Shown here piece by piece: positions 37,026 to 47,044 of a DNA stretch of 64,000 nucleotides (positions are counted from its first letter, which is position 1; every line of letters starts with the position of its first letter). Position numbers and translations under genes: made by a program. Below the pieces are notes generated by a model that was not told the origin of the DNA, did not search any database, and saw nothing but the letters and a program-made list of their open reading frames with translations. The DNA comes from Streptomonospora litoralis. Its GTDB lineage: Bacteria; Actinomycetota; Actinomycetes; Streptosporangiales; Streptosporangiaceae. The stretch covers positions 4,025,101 to 4,089,100 of the forward strand of contig NZ_CP036455.1 of NCBI RefSeq assembly GCF_004323735.1. The letters are read 5' to 3'.

Positions 37026-39131
37026 TCAGGTGTCGATGCGGCTGACGTCGAGCTCCTGGGCGCCCTGCGAGATGAACTCCCGGCGCGGCGCGACCTCGTT
37101 GCCCATCAGCAGGTCGAAGACCTTGGCCGCCTCTTCGGCGTGCTCGACGCGGATGCGGCGGAGCGTGCGGTGCCGGGGGTCCATGGTGGTCTCGGCGAGC
37201 TGGTCGGCGTCCATCTCGCCCAGGCCCTTGTACCGCTGCACCGGCTCCTTCCAGGTCATCTGCTTCTTCTCCAGCTCCAGTAGACGGCGCTGCAGCTCGG
37301 AGTCGGTGTAGGTGTAGATGTAGCGGTCCTCGGGCTTGGCGCCGCGCTTCTTGCGGACGTTGGTCAGCTCGATGCGGTGCAGCGGCGGCACCGCGGCGTA
37401 GACCCGGCCGGCCTCCAGCATGGGGCGCATGTAGCGGTAGAACAGCGTCAGCAGCAGGCAGCGGATGTGCGCGCCGTCGACGTCGGCGTCGGCCATGAGG
37501 ATCACCCGGCCGTAGCGGGCGGCGTCGAGGTCGAAGGTGCGGCCCGAACCGGCCCCGATCACCTGCAGGATCGCCGCGCATTCGGAGTTCTTCAGCATGT
37601 CCGAGACCGAGGACTTCTGCACGTTGAGGATCTTGCCGCGGATGGGCAGCAGCGCCTGGAACTCCGAGTCGCGCGCCAGCTTGGCGGTGCCCAGCGCGGA
37701 GTCGCCCTCGACGATGAACAGCTCGCTGCGGTCCAGGCCCTCGCTGCGGCAGTCGACGAGCTTGGCGGGCAGCGCGGAGCTCTCCAGCGCGTTCTTGCGC
37801 CGCTGGGTCTCGCGCTGCTGGCGGGCGGCGATGCGCGCCTTCGCGGCGTTGACCACCTTGTCCAGCACGGCACGGGCCTGCTGCTTCTCACCGCGGCGGG
37901 TGGAGGCGAGAAAGGCGCGCAGGTCCTTGCCCACGACCTGGGACACGATGCGCGAGGCGGCCGAGGTGCCGAGAATCTCCTTGGTCTGGCCCTCGAACTG
38001 CGGTTCGGGCAGGCGCACGTTGACCACGGCGGTGAGCCCTTCGAGGACGTCCTCCTTGGTGACCGGGTCGTCCTTGTCCTTGAGCAGCTTGCTGGCACGC
38101 AGCTGGTCGTTGACCACCCGCACCAGCGCCCGCTCGAAGCCGGTCATGTGCGTGCCCCCCTTGGGGGTGGCGATGACGTTGACGAAGGAGCGCGCCGTGG
38201 TCTCGTAACCGGTGCCCCAGCGCAGCGCGATGTCGACCTCCAGTCGGCGGTCGACGTCGGTGGGGGTCATGTGGCCCTGGTCGTCGAGGACGGGCACGGT
38301 CTCGGTGAACTGGCCCGAGCCCTGGATGCGCAGCACGTCGTTCACGGCCTCGTCGGGGGCCAGGTAGGTGCAGAACTCCCCGATGCCGCCGTCGAAGCGG
38401 AACTCCTCCTCGTAGGTGCCCTCCTCCGGGAAGCGCTCGTCGCGCACGGCGATGGACAGGCCCGGGATGAGGAACGCCGTCTGGCGGGCGCGGTCGAGCA
38501 GCGACTCGCGGGCGATGTCGGCGTCCTTGAGGAAGATCTGCCGGTCGGGCCAGAACCGGATGCGGGTACCGGTGACCTTCTTGGCCACCCGGCGGACCTC
38601 CTCCACCCCGGAGCCGGCGGTGAAGGGGGCGTCGGGCCCGGCGCCGTCGAAGCCGCCGGGGATGCCTCTGCGGAAGCTCATCGCGTGCGTGCGGCCCTGC
38701 CGGTCGATCTCCACGTCCAACCGGCCCGAAAGAGCGTTGACCACCGAGGCGCCGACACCGTGCAGACCGCCGGAGGCGTTGTAGGACCCGGAGCCGAACT
38801 TGCCGCCCGCGTGCAGCTTGGTCATGACCAACTCCACGCCCGGCAGGCCGGAGCGGGGCTCGGCGTCCACGGGGATGCCGCGCCCGTTGTCGCGGACCTC
38901 GACGGAGCCGTCACCGTGCAGCACGACGTCGATACGGGTGCAGAAGCCGCCCAAGGCCTCGTCGACGGAGTTGTCGATGATCTCCCACATGCAGTGGGTC
39001 AGACCGCGGCTGTCCGTGGACCCGATGTACATGCCGGGACGCTTGCGGACCGCCTCAAGTCCTTCCAGGACCGAAAGGTGCCGCGCGGAGTAGTCCTCGG
39101 GCTCGTCGACGGCTGCGGTTAGGGCGGTCAC
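37026..39131 (-). CDS. parE: Type IIA DNA topoisomerase subunit B (topoisomerase IV ParE-like)
   Basis: 701 residues from the GTG at 39131 after AGGAG; an upstream GTG lacks support. GHKL ATPase (LEAVRKRPGMYIGS, NGRGIPV, SGGLHGVGASVVNALS), transducer domain, and TOPRIM (LFIVEGDSALGTAKLARDSE, DADVDGAHI). A ~170-residue insertion typical of E. coli GyrB is missing, and the total length suits ParE. It decatenates DNA with ParC. Direct repeat TGTGAC lies ~115 bases upstream. Confidence 0.88.
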   Translation of the reverse strand: MTALTAAVDEPEDYSARHLSVLEGLEAVRKRPGMYIGSTDSRGLTHCMWEIIDNSVDEALGGFCTRIDVVLHGDGSVEVRDNGRGIPVDAEPRSGLPGVELVMTKLHAGGKFGSGSYNASGGLHGVGASVVNALSGRLDVEIDRQGRTHAMSFRRGIPGGFDGAGPDAPFTAGSGVEEVRRVAKKVTGTRIRFWPDRQIFLKDADIARESLLDRARQTAFLIPGLSIAVRDERFPEEGTYEEEFRFDGGIGEFCTYLAPDEAVNDVLRIQGSGQFTETVPVLDDQGHMTPTDVDRRLEVDIALRWGTGYETTARSFVNVIATPKGGTHMTGFERALVRVVNDQLRASKLLKDKDDPVTKEDVLEGLTAVVNVRLPEPQFEGQTKEILGTSAASRIVSQVVGKDLRAFLASTRRGEKQQARAVLDKVVNAAKARIAARQQRETQRRKNALESSALPAKLVDCRSEGLDRSELFIVEGDSALGTAKLARDSEFQALLPIRGKILNVQKSSVSDMLKNSECAAILQVIGAGSGRTFDLDAARYGRVILMADADVDGAHIRCLLLTLFYRYMRPMLEAGRVYAAVPPLHRIELTNVRKKRGAKPEDRYIYTYTDSELQRRLLELEKKQMTWKEPVQRYKGLGEMDADQLAETTMDPRHRTLRRIRVEHAEEAAKVFDLLMGNEVAPRREFISQGAQELDVSRIDT

Positions 39132-39244
39132 GTGGGGTACTCCTGCGTTCGACTGAAAAGACCGGCGCACTCGCCGAGCGGGCGTGCGCTGGACGTGGGC
39201 GGACAGGGGGCGGATGCGTTGTCGCCGCTAGCTTGACGCACCGG

Positions 39245-39261
39245 TGTGACAGGAATGTGAC
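39245..39261. repeat. Phased direct repeat TGTGAC x2 upstream of parE
   Basis: TGTGAC at 39245-39250 and again at 39256-39261, 11 bases apart (one helical turn). On the minus strand it is GTCACA-N5-GTCACA, about 115 bases before the parE GTG. Possible regulator site; unassigned. Confidence 0.3.
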
Positions 39262-39791
39262 GCCAACGCCGCCGCGCACACCAGGCGGCCGGACCCGGCG
39301 ATCCGGAGACGGCCGGGGCGCCGCGGGCGGCACCCGGCGGCTCTGCGCCGTCACGGGGTGAGCGCGCCGGTGGCGTGCGGTACACCCGGCCGCAGCGGTG
39401 CGGTCGCCTGATCATCACGTGCACACCACGCGCGAGATTACCACCTCGGTTTCCGCGGACTCCGCCGCCTCACCGGCGTTCCGGCGCGGCGGCGGCCCTC
39501 GGCGACGCCTCACGGGCCTCCTGGACCCCGTCGGCCACCCGCACGCCACCGCCTCACCCCCGGTCGGGCAAGCCGAGACCGCGAACAAGTAGGGTGATCC
39601 CCATCACCATCGATCACCAGGAGAGGGCCCGCCCGTCGGCGGCAAGCGGCGCGAACGCCCGGAAAACCCCCCGTACCGGCGCACCGCACAGGCCGATTCC
39701 GCTGATGGCGTACAAAGGGGCTGGTTGGGAAGCTCTTGGTCCGGTTAGATGTTGTGCTGAGTGACTAGCGCCGAGTATTGAGGAAGGCGAA
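39262..39791. other. Intergenic region between parE and the DUF7455 gene
   Basis: About 530 bases with no credible gene. It presumably carries the DUF7455 promoter: a TTAGAT box at about 39744 lies ~45 bases before the GTG, with TTGGGA some 17 bases earlier. Confidence 0.45.
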
Positions 39792-40022
39792 GTGACTGGA
39801 ACCCTTGCCCCCACCCAGCCGCTGACGGCTGCTGACCGTTGCGACCGTTGTGGTGCGCAGGCGTACGTCCGAGTGGTTCTCAACTCCGGTGGCGAACTGC
39901 TGTTCTGCGCGCATCACATGCGTGAGCATGACGATTCGATCCGCAAGATCGCCTCGGAGATCCAGGACGAGACGAGCCGACTGCAAGAGAGCCCGGCCAC
40001 GTCCGCCGACGAGGAGCGTTAG
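39792..40022 (+). CDS. DUF7455 small zinc-ribbon-like protein
   Basis: 76 residues. CDRCGAQAYVRV and LLFCAHHMREHD hold the cysteine/histidine set of this family, likely binding one zinc. GTG follows GAGGAAGGCGAA. The gene is a conserved neighbour of parE and the hrdB region in actinomycetes. Function unknown. Confidence 0.9.
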   Translation: MTGTLAPTQPLTAADRCDRCGAQAYVRVVLNSGGELLFCAHHMREHDDSIRKIASEIQDETSRLQESPATSADEER

Positions 40023-40037
40023 TTATCGAAAGGCGTG

Positions 40038-40077
40038 CGGCGGAGGCCCTCCCGCGGGAGGGCCTCCGCCGTTTTCG
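40038..40077 (+). terminator. Strong rho-independent terminator after DUF7455
   Basis: A perfect palindrome CGGCGGAGGCCCTCCCG/CGGGAGGGCCTCCGCCG from 40038 to 40071 is followed by TTTT. Sixteen bases after the DUF7455 stop. Confidence 0.85.
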
Positions 40078-40159
40078 CGTGCGGTCCCGGTGAAGACCGC
40101 GCTTTCGAACCGGGTGGCCCCGTCCGCCGCGCCCGAGCGCGGACGCGCCGGATCGGCCG

Positions 40160-40987
40160 CTACTCCCGCGCCCGAGGTGAGAGGCGGCTTCGCAGCGCGG
40201 CCGCCACCGCGCGGTCCTCGTCGGTCCGCTCGGCCGCGATCGCCGCGTACTCCGCCGGCAGCGCCCCCTCTCGGGGCACGCCGGGAGCGACGCGGTAGCG
40301 GTACGTGCACCGTGTGCTGAAACCCGCGCGCTCGTAGACGCGAAGGGCCGCGGCGTTGTCCGCTTCCACCATCAGGTAGGCGTTTTCGGCCCCGCTGAGG
40401 CGGGCCCACTCCAGCAGCGCCTCCAGCACGGCGCCGGCCAGCCCGCGCCCGCGGTCGGCGGGGCGCGTGACCATGGCGTACACGCCCGCCCACGCTCCGC
40501 TCAGCGCCGCGCAGCCGCGCGCCGCCCCGCTCTCTTCGAGCGCGTAGCCGATCCGCGGCACCCGGTCCAGAATGCGGTGGAGGGCCGCGACGCGCTCGGG
40601 AGGCTGCCCGGCCTCGGCCCACAACGCACGCCAGGCGGCGCCGGGCCGCTCGGCCACGGCGACATCCGCGCCGTGAGCGGCGGGCGGCCACTCCCCCAGA
40701 TCGCGGACGAGCACCTGCGTGGCGGCCTGTTCAGCGTAGCCGCGCCGGGCCAGCACGGCGTCCAGATCCTCGTCACCCGGCCAGGTCTGGAAGCACGGCG
40801 CCAGTCCGCGTTCGCGGTAGAACTCCTCGGCGGCCTCGACGCGCGCCCCGGCCTCCAGCCGCACAGCCGAGTTGGCGCGCCGGGTAACGCCCTCGTTCCA
40901 GGACAGCCGCCATCCGTCGCGGATCTCGACCTCGGCGGCGGGCCAATCCGCCCCGATCCGCTCCACCCACCCCACGTCCGATACCAC
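40160..40987 (-). CDS. GNAT-family N-acetyltransferase (two-lobed)
   Basis: 275 residues. The C-terminal lobe has the acetyl-CoA loop RPADRGRGLAGAVLEALLEW and NAYLMVEADNAAALRVYERAGF. The N-terminal ~130 residues form a degenerate second lobe, as in tandem-GNAT proteins (WPGDEDLDAVLARRGY). Acceptor unknown. GTG start after AGAGGGGCGAGG. The C-terminal ~40 residues are Arg/Glu/Ala-rich. Confidence 0.85.
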   Translation of the reverse strand: MVSDVGWVERIGADWPAAEVEIRDGWRLSWNEGVTRRANSAVRLEAGARVEAAEEFYRERGLAPCFQTWPGDEDLDAVLARRGYAEQAATQVLVRDLGEWPPAAHGADVAVAERPGAAWRALWAEAGQPPERVAALHRILDRVPRIGYALEESGAARGCAALSGAWAGVYAMVTRPADRGRGLAGAVLEALLEWARLSGAENAYLMVEADNAAALRVYERAGFSTRCTYRYRVAPGVPREGALPAEYAAIAAERTDEDRAVAAALRSRLSPRARE

Positions 40988-41179
40988 CCTCGCCCCTCTC
41001 GCTGCCGAACGGCGTCCAAGCTACAGCCTGCCCCTTCGCGGGGAGAAGGCGTTTGTGCGGACCGGCCGCCGCGCCGAACCGGGCCGCGGCGCCTCTATCC
41101 TGATGGGCCGGGCGGCGCGGTGTTTCCGCACCGCTGTGCCCCTGCACATCCGACCGCGTTATCGGGGAGGAGCCCGCGC

Positions 41180-41977
41180 ATGCTGATCCTGCTGCCGCCG
41201 TCCGAGGGCAAGGCCGCGACCGGCGACGGCCCTCCGGTGGATCTCGGCACGCTGACGCTGCCGGAGGTCGCCCAGGCGCGGGAGGAGGTGACGGCGCACC
41301 TGGAGGAGCTGTGCCGCGGCCCACAGGAGCCCGCGCGGGAGGTGCTGGGGATCTCCGCCGCTCAGGGCGAGGCGCTCCGGCGCAACCGGAACCTCTCCGA
41401 CGCGCCGACGCTGCGGGCCGCCGACCTCTACACCGGCGTGCTCTACGACCGCATGGCACTGCCGGACCTGCTCGACTCCGCTGCGGCCGAGCGGACGGCG
41501 GCGTCCGTGTTGATCTTCTCCGGCCTGTGGGGCGTAGTGGCCCCGGGCGACCGGGTGCCGCCCTACCGACTGTCGATGGGCGTGAAGCTGCCCGGAATCG
41601 GCCCACTCGGCGCGTACTGGCGCGCTCAGCTCAGCGACCTGCTGGATAAGCGCGCCGAGGGCGAACTCGTCGTCGACTGCCGCTCCTCCACCTACGCCGC
41701 GGCGTGGCGGCCCGGCGGCGAAACCGCGCGGCGCACGGTGGCGGTGCGGGTGCTGCGTGAGACCGGCACCGGCGACACGGCGAATCGCACCGTCGTCAGC
41801 CACATGGCCAAGGCCGTCCGCGGCTCCGTCGCGCACAGCCTGCTGGCCGAGGGCGTGAACGTGCAGACCCCGGCCGAGTTCGCGGAGGCACTCGGCGACC
41901 TCGGCTACCCGGTCGAACTCGGCGAGCCGGCACGCCGCAACCACCCGTGGACACTGGACGTGATCGAGCGCGGGTGA
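41180..41977 (+). CDS. yaaA: YaaA-family peroxide stress protein
   Basis: 265 residues. MLILLPPSEGKA at the start, VLIFSGLWGVVAPGDRVPPYRLSM in the middle (quoted part shortened: FSGLWGVVAPGDRVPPYRL) and VVDCRSSTYAA are YaaA landmarks; the E. coli homologue limits intracellular iron during peroxide stress and binds DNA. ATG follows GGGGAGGAG. It lies divergent from the GNAT gene. Confidence 0.9.
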   Translation: MLILLPPSEGKAATGDGPPVDLGTLTLPEVAQAREEVTAHLEELCRGPQEPAREVLGISAAQGEALRRNRNLSDAPTLRAADLYTGVLYDRMALPDLLDSAAAERTAASVLIFSGLWGVVAPGDRVPPYRLSMGVKLPGIGPLGAYWRAQLSDLLDKRAEGELVVDCRSSTYAAAWRPGGETARRTVAVRVLRETGTGDTANRTVVSHMAKAVRGSVAHSLLAEGVNVQTPAEFAEALGDLGYPVELGEPARRNHPWTLDVIERG

Positions 41978-42697
41978 AGACGCCGGGCACGATCGAGCAC
42001 GGGAGGATGCGCCGCCTTCGACGGCCGACGGAGTGCGGGGTGGTGACACCGCGCACGTACTGCGAGCTTCCCCGCTTTCCACCAAGTGCGCGAAAGGCCC
42101 GTGTGACGGGGGGATTTCCGGCACCGTCCGGACGCTGAGCGGCGATAGCGGCACCGCTCGGTAACGAACGGATATCGACGCTTTATCTCGGCCATACACG
42201 GCGATCGGCAGGATAGTCGCGTCGGATGAGGAAGTTGTACGGAGCGGTCGCACGGCCGCGGTGCTTCCTGCGGAGTCGCCACACGTACAGGGAGCACCGG
42301 TGTCGGCCGGTACCGCGGATGCGTTCCGGGCCGGTCCCCGTGGTCAGGAGGGACCGGCCCGGTCGACCGTCGAATCGGCGCAACGAAATCGCCGAGCGGC
42401 ACCCGCCGTCCGTACGCACCCTTCGGCGACCGGACGCCCGCCTCTTCGGCGGCGCGCTCGGGCGACCAGGCACCACGAACGACACGGAGCATGGACAACG
42501 CAACTCGACGCCGCCGGCCCTCGGCCCAGGCGGCGACGGACCGCCGCCACCGCAGGCGCGCGCCGCGGCGCATACCGTCGCCGATGCGCAGCCGCCCGCT
42601 CATCCCAGCGCCGGGATGCCCGGACGCGGGTTCGTGGGCGCAGCGCTCCAGCGGCGGGCTCGTCTTTGCCGAGGTGCGGTTGCGGTGCCGCCGCGCC
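41978..42697. other. Long convergent intergenic region before hrdB 3' end
   Basis: 720 bases between yaaA and the hrdB stop without a gene I can support. The only structured element is the hairpin at 42326-42362. Frames crossing it are antisense extensions of hrdB or lack any family motif. Confidence 0.5.
42326..42362. repeat. Thirteen-bp perfect inverted repeat
   Basis: CCGGGCCGGTCCC pairs with GGGACCGGCCCGG around an 11-base loop (CGTGGTCAGGA). It lies 350 bases beyond the yaaA stop and 336 bases beyond the hrdB stop. Could be a bidirectional terminator or an RNA structure; no T run either side. Confidence 0.55.
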
Positions 42698-44530
42698 TCA
42701 GTCCAGGTAGTCGCGCAGCACCTGGGAACGGGACGGGTGGCGCAGCTTCGACATGGTCTTACTCTCTATCTGTCGAATGCGCTCGCGGGTCACACCGTAG
42801 ACCTTCCCGATCTCGTCGAGGGTCTTGGGCTGGCCGTCGGTGAGACCGAAGCGCATCGAGACCACGCCAGCCTCGCGCTCGGACAGCGTGTCCAGCACCG
42901 AGTGCAGCTGCTCCTGCAGCAAGGTGAAGCTGACCGCCTCGCCCGGCTGGATCGCCTCGGAGTCCTCGATGAGGTCGCCGAACTCGGAGTCGCCGTCCTC
43001 GCCGAGCGGAGTGTGCAGCGAGATCGGCTCCCGACCGTACTTCTGCACCTCGACGACCTTCTCCGGGCTCATGTCGAGTTCCTTGGCCAGCTCCTCGGGC
43101 GTGGGCTCGCGGCCCAGGTCCTGCAGCATCTGCCGCTGCACCCGCGCCAGCTTGTTGATGACCTCGACCATGTGCACCGGGATGCGGATGGTGCGCGCCT
43201 GGTCGGCCATGGCCCGGGTGATCGCCTGGCGGATCCACCAGGTGGCATAGGTGGAGAACTTGAAGCCCTTGGTGTAGTCGAACTTCTCGACCGCGCGGAT
43301 CAGACCGAGGTTGCCCTCCTGGATGAGGTCCAGGAACAGCATGCCGCGGCCGGTGTAGCGCTTGGCCAGCGAGACCACCAGGCGCAGGTTGGCTTCGAGG
43401 AGGTGCTTCTTGGCGCGGCCGCCGTCCTCGGCGATCCACTCCAGTTCGTCGCGGAAGTCCCGGGTCAGGGAGGCCCCGTCGTCGGCCAGCTTCTCCTCGG
43501 CGAACAGGCCGGCCTCGATGCGCTTGGCGAGCTCGACCTCCTGCTCGGCGTTGAGGAGTGCGACGTTTCCTATCTGCTTGAGGTAGTCCTTGACCGGGTC
43601 GGCGGTGGCGCCGGCGGCCACGACCTGGGCGGCGGGCGCGTCGTCGTCATCGTCGTAGAGGACGAACGCCTCGTCCTCGGAAGTGTTGGCCGCGGCCTTC
43701 TCCGGGATGCCCACGGACTCGGGCTTGACGCCCGAGCCGGCGACAGGCCCTTCGGCGGGCGCGAAGCCGTCGTCCGGGTCCTCGACGAGCTCCAGCTCGA
43801 CGCCGGTGTCCTCGAACTCCTCGTCGGTCGACTCCAACTCGATGTCCTGGTCCTCGGCGACCTCCAGCGCACCGTCCGCGCCGCCCTCACCCTGGTCGTC
43901 CTTGGCGCCGCCCTGGGAGGAGTCGCCGGCGGGAGCCGCCGCCGGAGCGGCGGTGTTGGCGTCCGCGGCCTCGGCGGTCTTCGCCTTGGCCTTGGTCTTC
44001 TTGGTCCCCGCGGAGGACTTGGCGGAGCTCTTGCGGGCGGGCTTCTGAGCCGGCTCGGCGGCGGGAGCCGCCGCTTCCTCCTCCGGCGCAGCCTCCGGGG
44101 CCGGGGCCGCGGCGGCCGCACGCTTCTTGGGCGCGGTGGCGGTGGCGGCCGGCGACGCGGAGTCGACGACAGCGGTGACGGTGTCGGTCTGCTCCTGGGC
44201 CGCGGCGGCGCGCTTGGCCTTGGGGGCGGCCTCGGCCGCGTTCTTGGCGGTCTCGCGCTTACGGCCCGCCGCGGACTTGCGGCCCGCCGCCGACTTGCGC
44301 CGGGACGGGGCCGACTCCTCGGCGCCCACGACGAGGGTCACGCCCTCTTTGGTCAGGCTGCGAAGCACGGCCTGCGCCTGCGACATGGGGATGTCGGCCT
44401 CCTCGAAGGCACGGCGCACGTCCTCGGGCTCAAGGTACCCCTGGGACCGCCCACGCTCGATCAACTGCTGGATGACGGGCTCGTGCAGCGAGTCCGGCTG
44501 CTTAGAGCGGGTCGAACTGGCAGGTGACAC
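42698..44530 (-). CDS. hrdB: Principal RNA polymerase sigma factor (HrdB/SigA type)
   Basis: 610 residues. The GTG at 44530 has GAGAGG five bases upstream; an in-frame GTG at 44536 would lie right on that site. The N-terminal ~270 residues start with a helical domain ([20 protein letters not shown]) and continue as Ala/Lys/Glu repeats ([13 protein letters not shown]) and an acidic stretch, like other HrdB proteins. Region 1.2 begins at [20 protein letters not shown]. Region 2 has [19 protein letters not shown], region 3 and region 4 end [20 protein letters not shown]. It directs transcription of housekeeping genes. Confidence 0.95.
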   Translation of the reverse strand: MSPASSTRSKQPDSLHEPVIQQLIERGRSQGYLEPEDVRRAFEEADIPMSQAQAVLRSLTKEGVTLVVGAEESAPSRRKSAAGRKSAAGRKRETAKNAAEAAPKAKRAAAAQEQTDTVTAVVDSASPAATATAPKKRAAAAAPAPEAAPEEEAAAPAAEPAQKPARKSSAKSSAGTKKTKAKAKTAEAADANTAAPAAAPAGDSSQGGAKDDQGEGGADGALEVAEDQDIELESTDEEFEDTGVELELVEDPDDGFAPAEGPVAGSGVKPESVGIPEKAAANTSEDEAFVLYDDDDDAPAAQVVAAGATADPVKDYLKQIGNVALLNAEQEVELAKRIEAGLFAEEKLADDGASLTRDFRDELEWIAEDGGRAKKHLLEANLRLVVSLAKRYTGRGMLFLDLIQEGNLGLIRAVEKFDYTKGFKFSTYATWWIRQAITRAMADQARTIRIPVHMVEVINKLARVQRQMLQDLGREPTPEELAKELDMSPEKVVEVQKYGREPISLHTPLGEDGDSEFGDLIEDSEAIQPGEAVSFTLLQEQLHSVLDTLSEREAGVVSMRFGLTDGQPKTLDEIGKVYGVTRERIRQIESKTMSKLRHPSRSQVLRDYLD

Positions 44531-44833
44531 AAACACCTCTCGAACGGACGTGTGGCGAGATTGCTGGACCCGGCGGCCCTATGAGCCGCGAGGGGAGAGC
44601 TGCCGCCTCTCCTCGCTCTTGCCCGGGAGCATCCCCGCCTGGCCGACGGGGACACCGACTTCTTTCAGCGTATGCGCCCTCTCTAGCGTTTGGGCACATC
44701 CGCCCAGTAGGATCTTGCCGCGCCGTGCGCGGAACCGAACCCACCGTCGGGTCCTCGAACCCACCCCCCGCCGCAGCGGGGCTGATGGCTCCTCCACCTT
44801 AGGCAAAGTGTCGGACTTCTTCGTACGGTCTAT
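44531..44833. other. Region between hrdB start and phosphatase gene
   Basis: About 300 bases that hold the hrdB promoter on the minus strand. A short hairpin CCCCGC-CGCA-GCGGGG at 44766-44781 lies 53 bases after the phosphatase stop and may terminate it. I cannot pick the hrdB -10/-35 boxes with confidence. Confidence 0.45.
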
Positions 44834-46930
44834 CTACTCCGGTGCGCTGTCCATCACCGGGAGGTGGACGGCGAGCAGCGTGACGTCATCGTCCTGCTCA
44901 TACCCTGCGAGCATGCCCTCAACAAGGTACTGGAGCATGTGCTGTGGATCGCCCACCACCTCCGGCCGCGCTTGGGACGCTACGGTGACCAGTTCGTCGA
45001 GACCGGAGGCGACAGCACGCTTTCGGTTCTCAACAAGTCCATCGGAATAGAGCACCACGGTGTTACCGGGTTGCACGAAAAACTTGTGGTGTCCCCGTTC
45101 GGAGCTGACTCCCAGAGGGGTGTCGGGCTCGGCCTCCAGCAGCCAGGGGCCCGCCTGCTCGGTAACGACCAGCGGGGGCAGGTGGCCGGCGTTGCTCAGG
45201 TCGATCTGGCCGGTCTCGGGGTCGAGAACGAAGTAGACGAGGGTGGTCACCTGGTCGGCGCCCTCGGTGGCGTCGAACATCCGGTCCAGGCCGGTGAGGA
45301 CGTCGGCCGGCTCGGGCATGCTGAACGCCAGGGCGCGCAGCGCGTTGCGCACCCGGCTCATGCCGGTCGCGGCCTTGATGCCCTTGCCCATGACGTCGCC
45401 GAGCACGCCGGCGACGCGGCCGTCGGGCAGCGGGAAGGCGTCGTACCAGTCGCCGCCGACCTGCACGTGCTGGGTGCCCGAACGGTAGAACGCCTGCATC
45501 CGGATGCCCTTGACCTTGGGCAGGTCCTCGGGCAGCAGGCTCGTCTGCAGCGCCTCCGCCGTGCGGTGCTCGCGCTCGAAGAGCTTGGCCCGCTCCAGAG
45601 CGAGGGCGCACTGGCCGGCGAGCGCTTCCAGGAAGACCTTCTCTTCGTCGGAGATGTCGCGCGCGGAGGCGAAGGCGAAGCGCAGCGCGCCGATGGGCTG
45701 GCCGGCGCTGAGCAGCGGCAGCGCGACCCAGGCCCGCTGGTCGGTGGCGTGCAGGAACTCCAGGACCTCGGTGTCGTCCTCGTCCTCCAGCAGGGCCCGC
45801 AACTCGGCGGGGTTCTGGGCGATGAAGGGCTTCTTCTCGCGGACCGCCATGTCCATCGTCGCCGGACAGCCCGGGGCCGCGTAGCCCGGCCGGGCGGCCG
45901 AGCGGGCACCGGGATCGTCGCTGAGCATCGACAGGCGCAGGCTGTCGGGGTCCAGTTCGCCCAGGGTGGTGGTGTCGGCGCCCACGGCCGACTGGCCGAT
46001 CTCCGTCATGGCTTGGACGACCTCGCCCACCGTCAGCGCCTCCGCGAGGTCCGCGGTGGCCTTCTGCAGCCGCACGGTGCGCAGCGCCGCCTCGCCCAAC
46101 TGCTGGGTGAGGCGCTGGCGCATGTCGTCGGCCTCGTGCTGGGTGGTGATGTCGCTGTGCGCGCCCACCCACTCCATCAGCGAATCGCCGCGCATGATCG
46201 GCACGGCCCGGGAGCGGTAGTAGCGGAAGTCGCCGGACTGGGTGCGCACCCGGAAGATCTCGTCGAAGGTGGTGTGATCGGCGACCGCGTCGTTCCAGGC
46301 GCGCTCGACCTGTTCGTGGTCGTCGGGATGGGCGGCGTCGAGCCAGCCGCGGCCCAGGTACTGCTCGGCCGTCTGTCCGGTGATGGTGCGCCACTCGGGG
46401 CAGTCCTCGCGCACGGTCCCGTCGGCGTCGGCGGTCCACACGACCTGGTTGGTGGCGGTGAGCAGGGAGCGGTAGCGCTCCTCGGTGCGGCGCAGCGCCA
46501 CCTCGGCGGTGTAGCGGTCGGAGAGGTCGACCGCGATGAGCGCCACTCCGTCGATCTCGCCGTCGGCGCGGGCAGGGTACCAGGCCAGCGACCACCCGTG
46601 CTGCCTGCCGGTGTCGTCGGGCTCGGTGCCGGCGGCGCGGTGGTCGGTGTCGACCACGCCCTCACCCGCGAGCACGGCCGCTATCGCCGCCTCGTGGGCG
46701 GCGGCGTCGTCGGCCGACGGCAGGACCTCCGAGGGCGCGCGGCCGCGGCAGGCGGACTCCTCGATGCCGTAGATCGCGGCCAGCGCGCGGTTCACGCGCT
46801 GGAACCGGCCCGCCTGGTCGAAGAACGCGAAGCCGATGGGGGCCTCACGCAGCAGGGTGTCCAGCAGGGCGGAGTCGACGGGGCCCAGTTCGGACATGCG
46901 CGGGGGCGGGACGGACGTCTCGGTGCTCAA
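44834..46930 (-). CDS. PAS-GAF-PP2C (SpoIIE-type) serine phosphatase
   Basis: 698 residues. The TTG at 46930 has a strong GGAGGTG six bases upstream, better than any upstream start. Two PAS domains (~15-130 and ~145-270; for example WTADADGTVREDCPEWRTIT and YYRSRAVPIMRGDSLMEWVG), then a GAF domain (~300-440), then SpoIIE PP2C (HVQVGGDWYDAFPLPDGRVA, LGDVMGKGIKAATGMSRVRN, YSDGLVENRKRA). The acidic metal-binding residues are present. Such proteins dephosphorylate anti-sigma-factor antagonists in stress or development. Adjacent to hrdB but separately transcribed. Confidence 0.92.
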   Translation of the reverse strand: MSTETSVPPPRMSELGPVDSALLDTLLREAPIGFAFFDQAGRFQRVNRALAAIYGIEESACRGRAPSEVLPSADDAAAHEAAIAAVLAGEGVVDTDHRAAGTEPDDTGRQHGWSLAWYPARADGEIDGVALIAVDLSDRYTAEVALRRTEERYRSLLTATNQVVWTADADGTVREDCPEWRTITGQTAEQYLGRGWLDAAHPDDHEQVERAWNDAVADHTTFDEIFRVRTQSGDFRYYRSRAVPIMRGDSLMEWVGAHSDITTQHEADDMRQRLTQQLGEAALRTVRLQKATADLAEALTVGEVVQAMTEIGQSAVGADTTTLGELDPDSLRLSMLSDDPGARSAARPGYAAPGCPATMDMAVREKKPFIAQNPAELRALLEDEDDTEVLEFLHATDQRAWVALPLLSAGQPIGALRFAFASARDISDEEKVFLEALAGQCALALERAKLFEREHRTAEALQTSLLPEDLPKVKGIRMQAFYRSGTQHVQVGGDWYDAFPLPDGRVAGVLGDVMGKGIKAATGMSRVRNALRALAFSMPEPADVLTGLDRMFDATEGADQVTTLVYFVLDPETGQIDLSNAGHLPPLVVTEQAGPWLLEAEPDTPLGVSSERGHHKFFVQPGNTVVLYSDGLVENRKRAVASGLDELVTVASQARPEVVGDPQHMLQYLVEGMLAGYEQDDDVTLLAVHLPVMDSAPE

Positions 46931-47044
46931 CGATGACACCTCCGGGGTCCTTTCCCCCGTTTCGAGGGGACTCGCCTGGGCGAGCGCCAGAAGCTTAACC
47001 AATGCGGGCCGGGCACCTGTGGAGGCGGGAGCCACTCCGTCCAC

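Noticed and set aside
32185-39131. ParC and ParE being DNA gyrase
   Set aside because: Lack of a visible GyrA box, ParE-like length, and split gene positions suit topoisomerase IV; gyrase cannot be fully excluded without a second pair for comparison.
42226-42843. Frames in the gene-free region beside hrdB
   Set aside because: No family motif, and they run into hrdB antisense.
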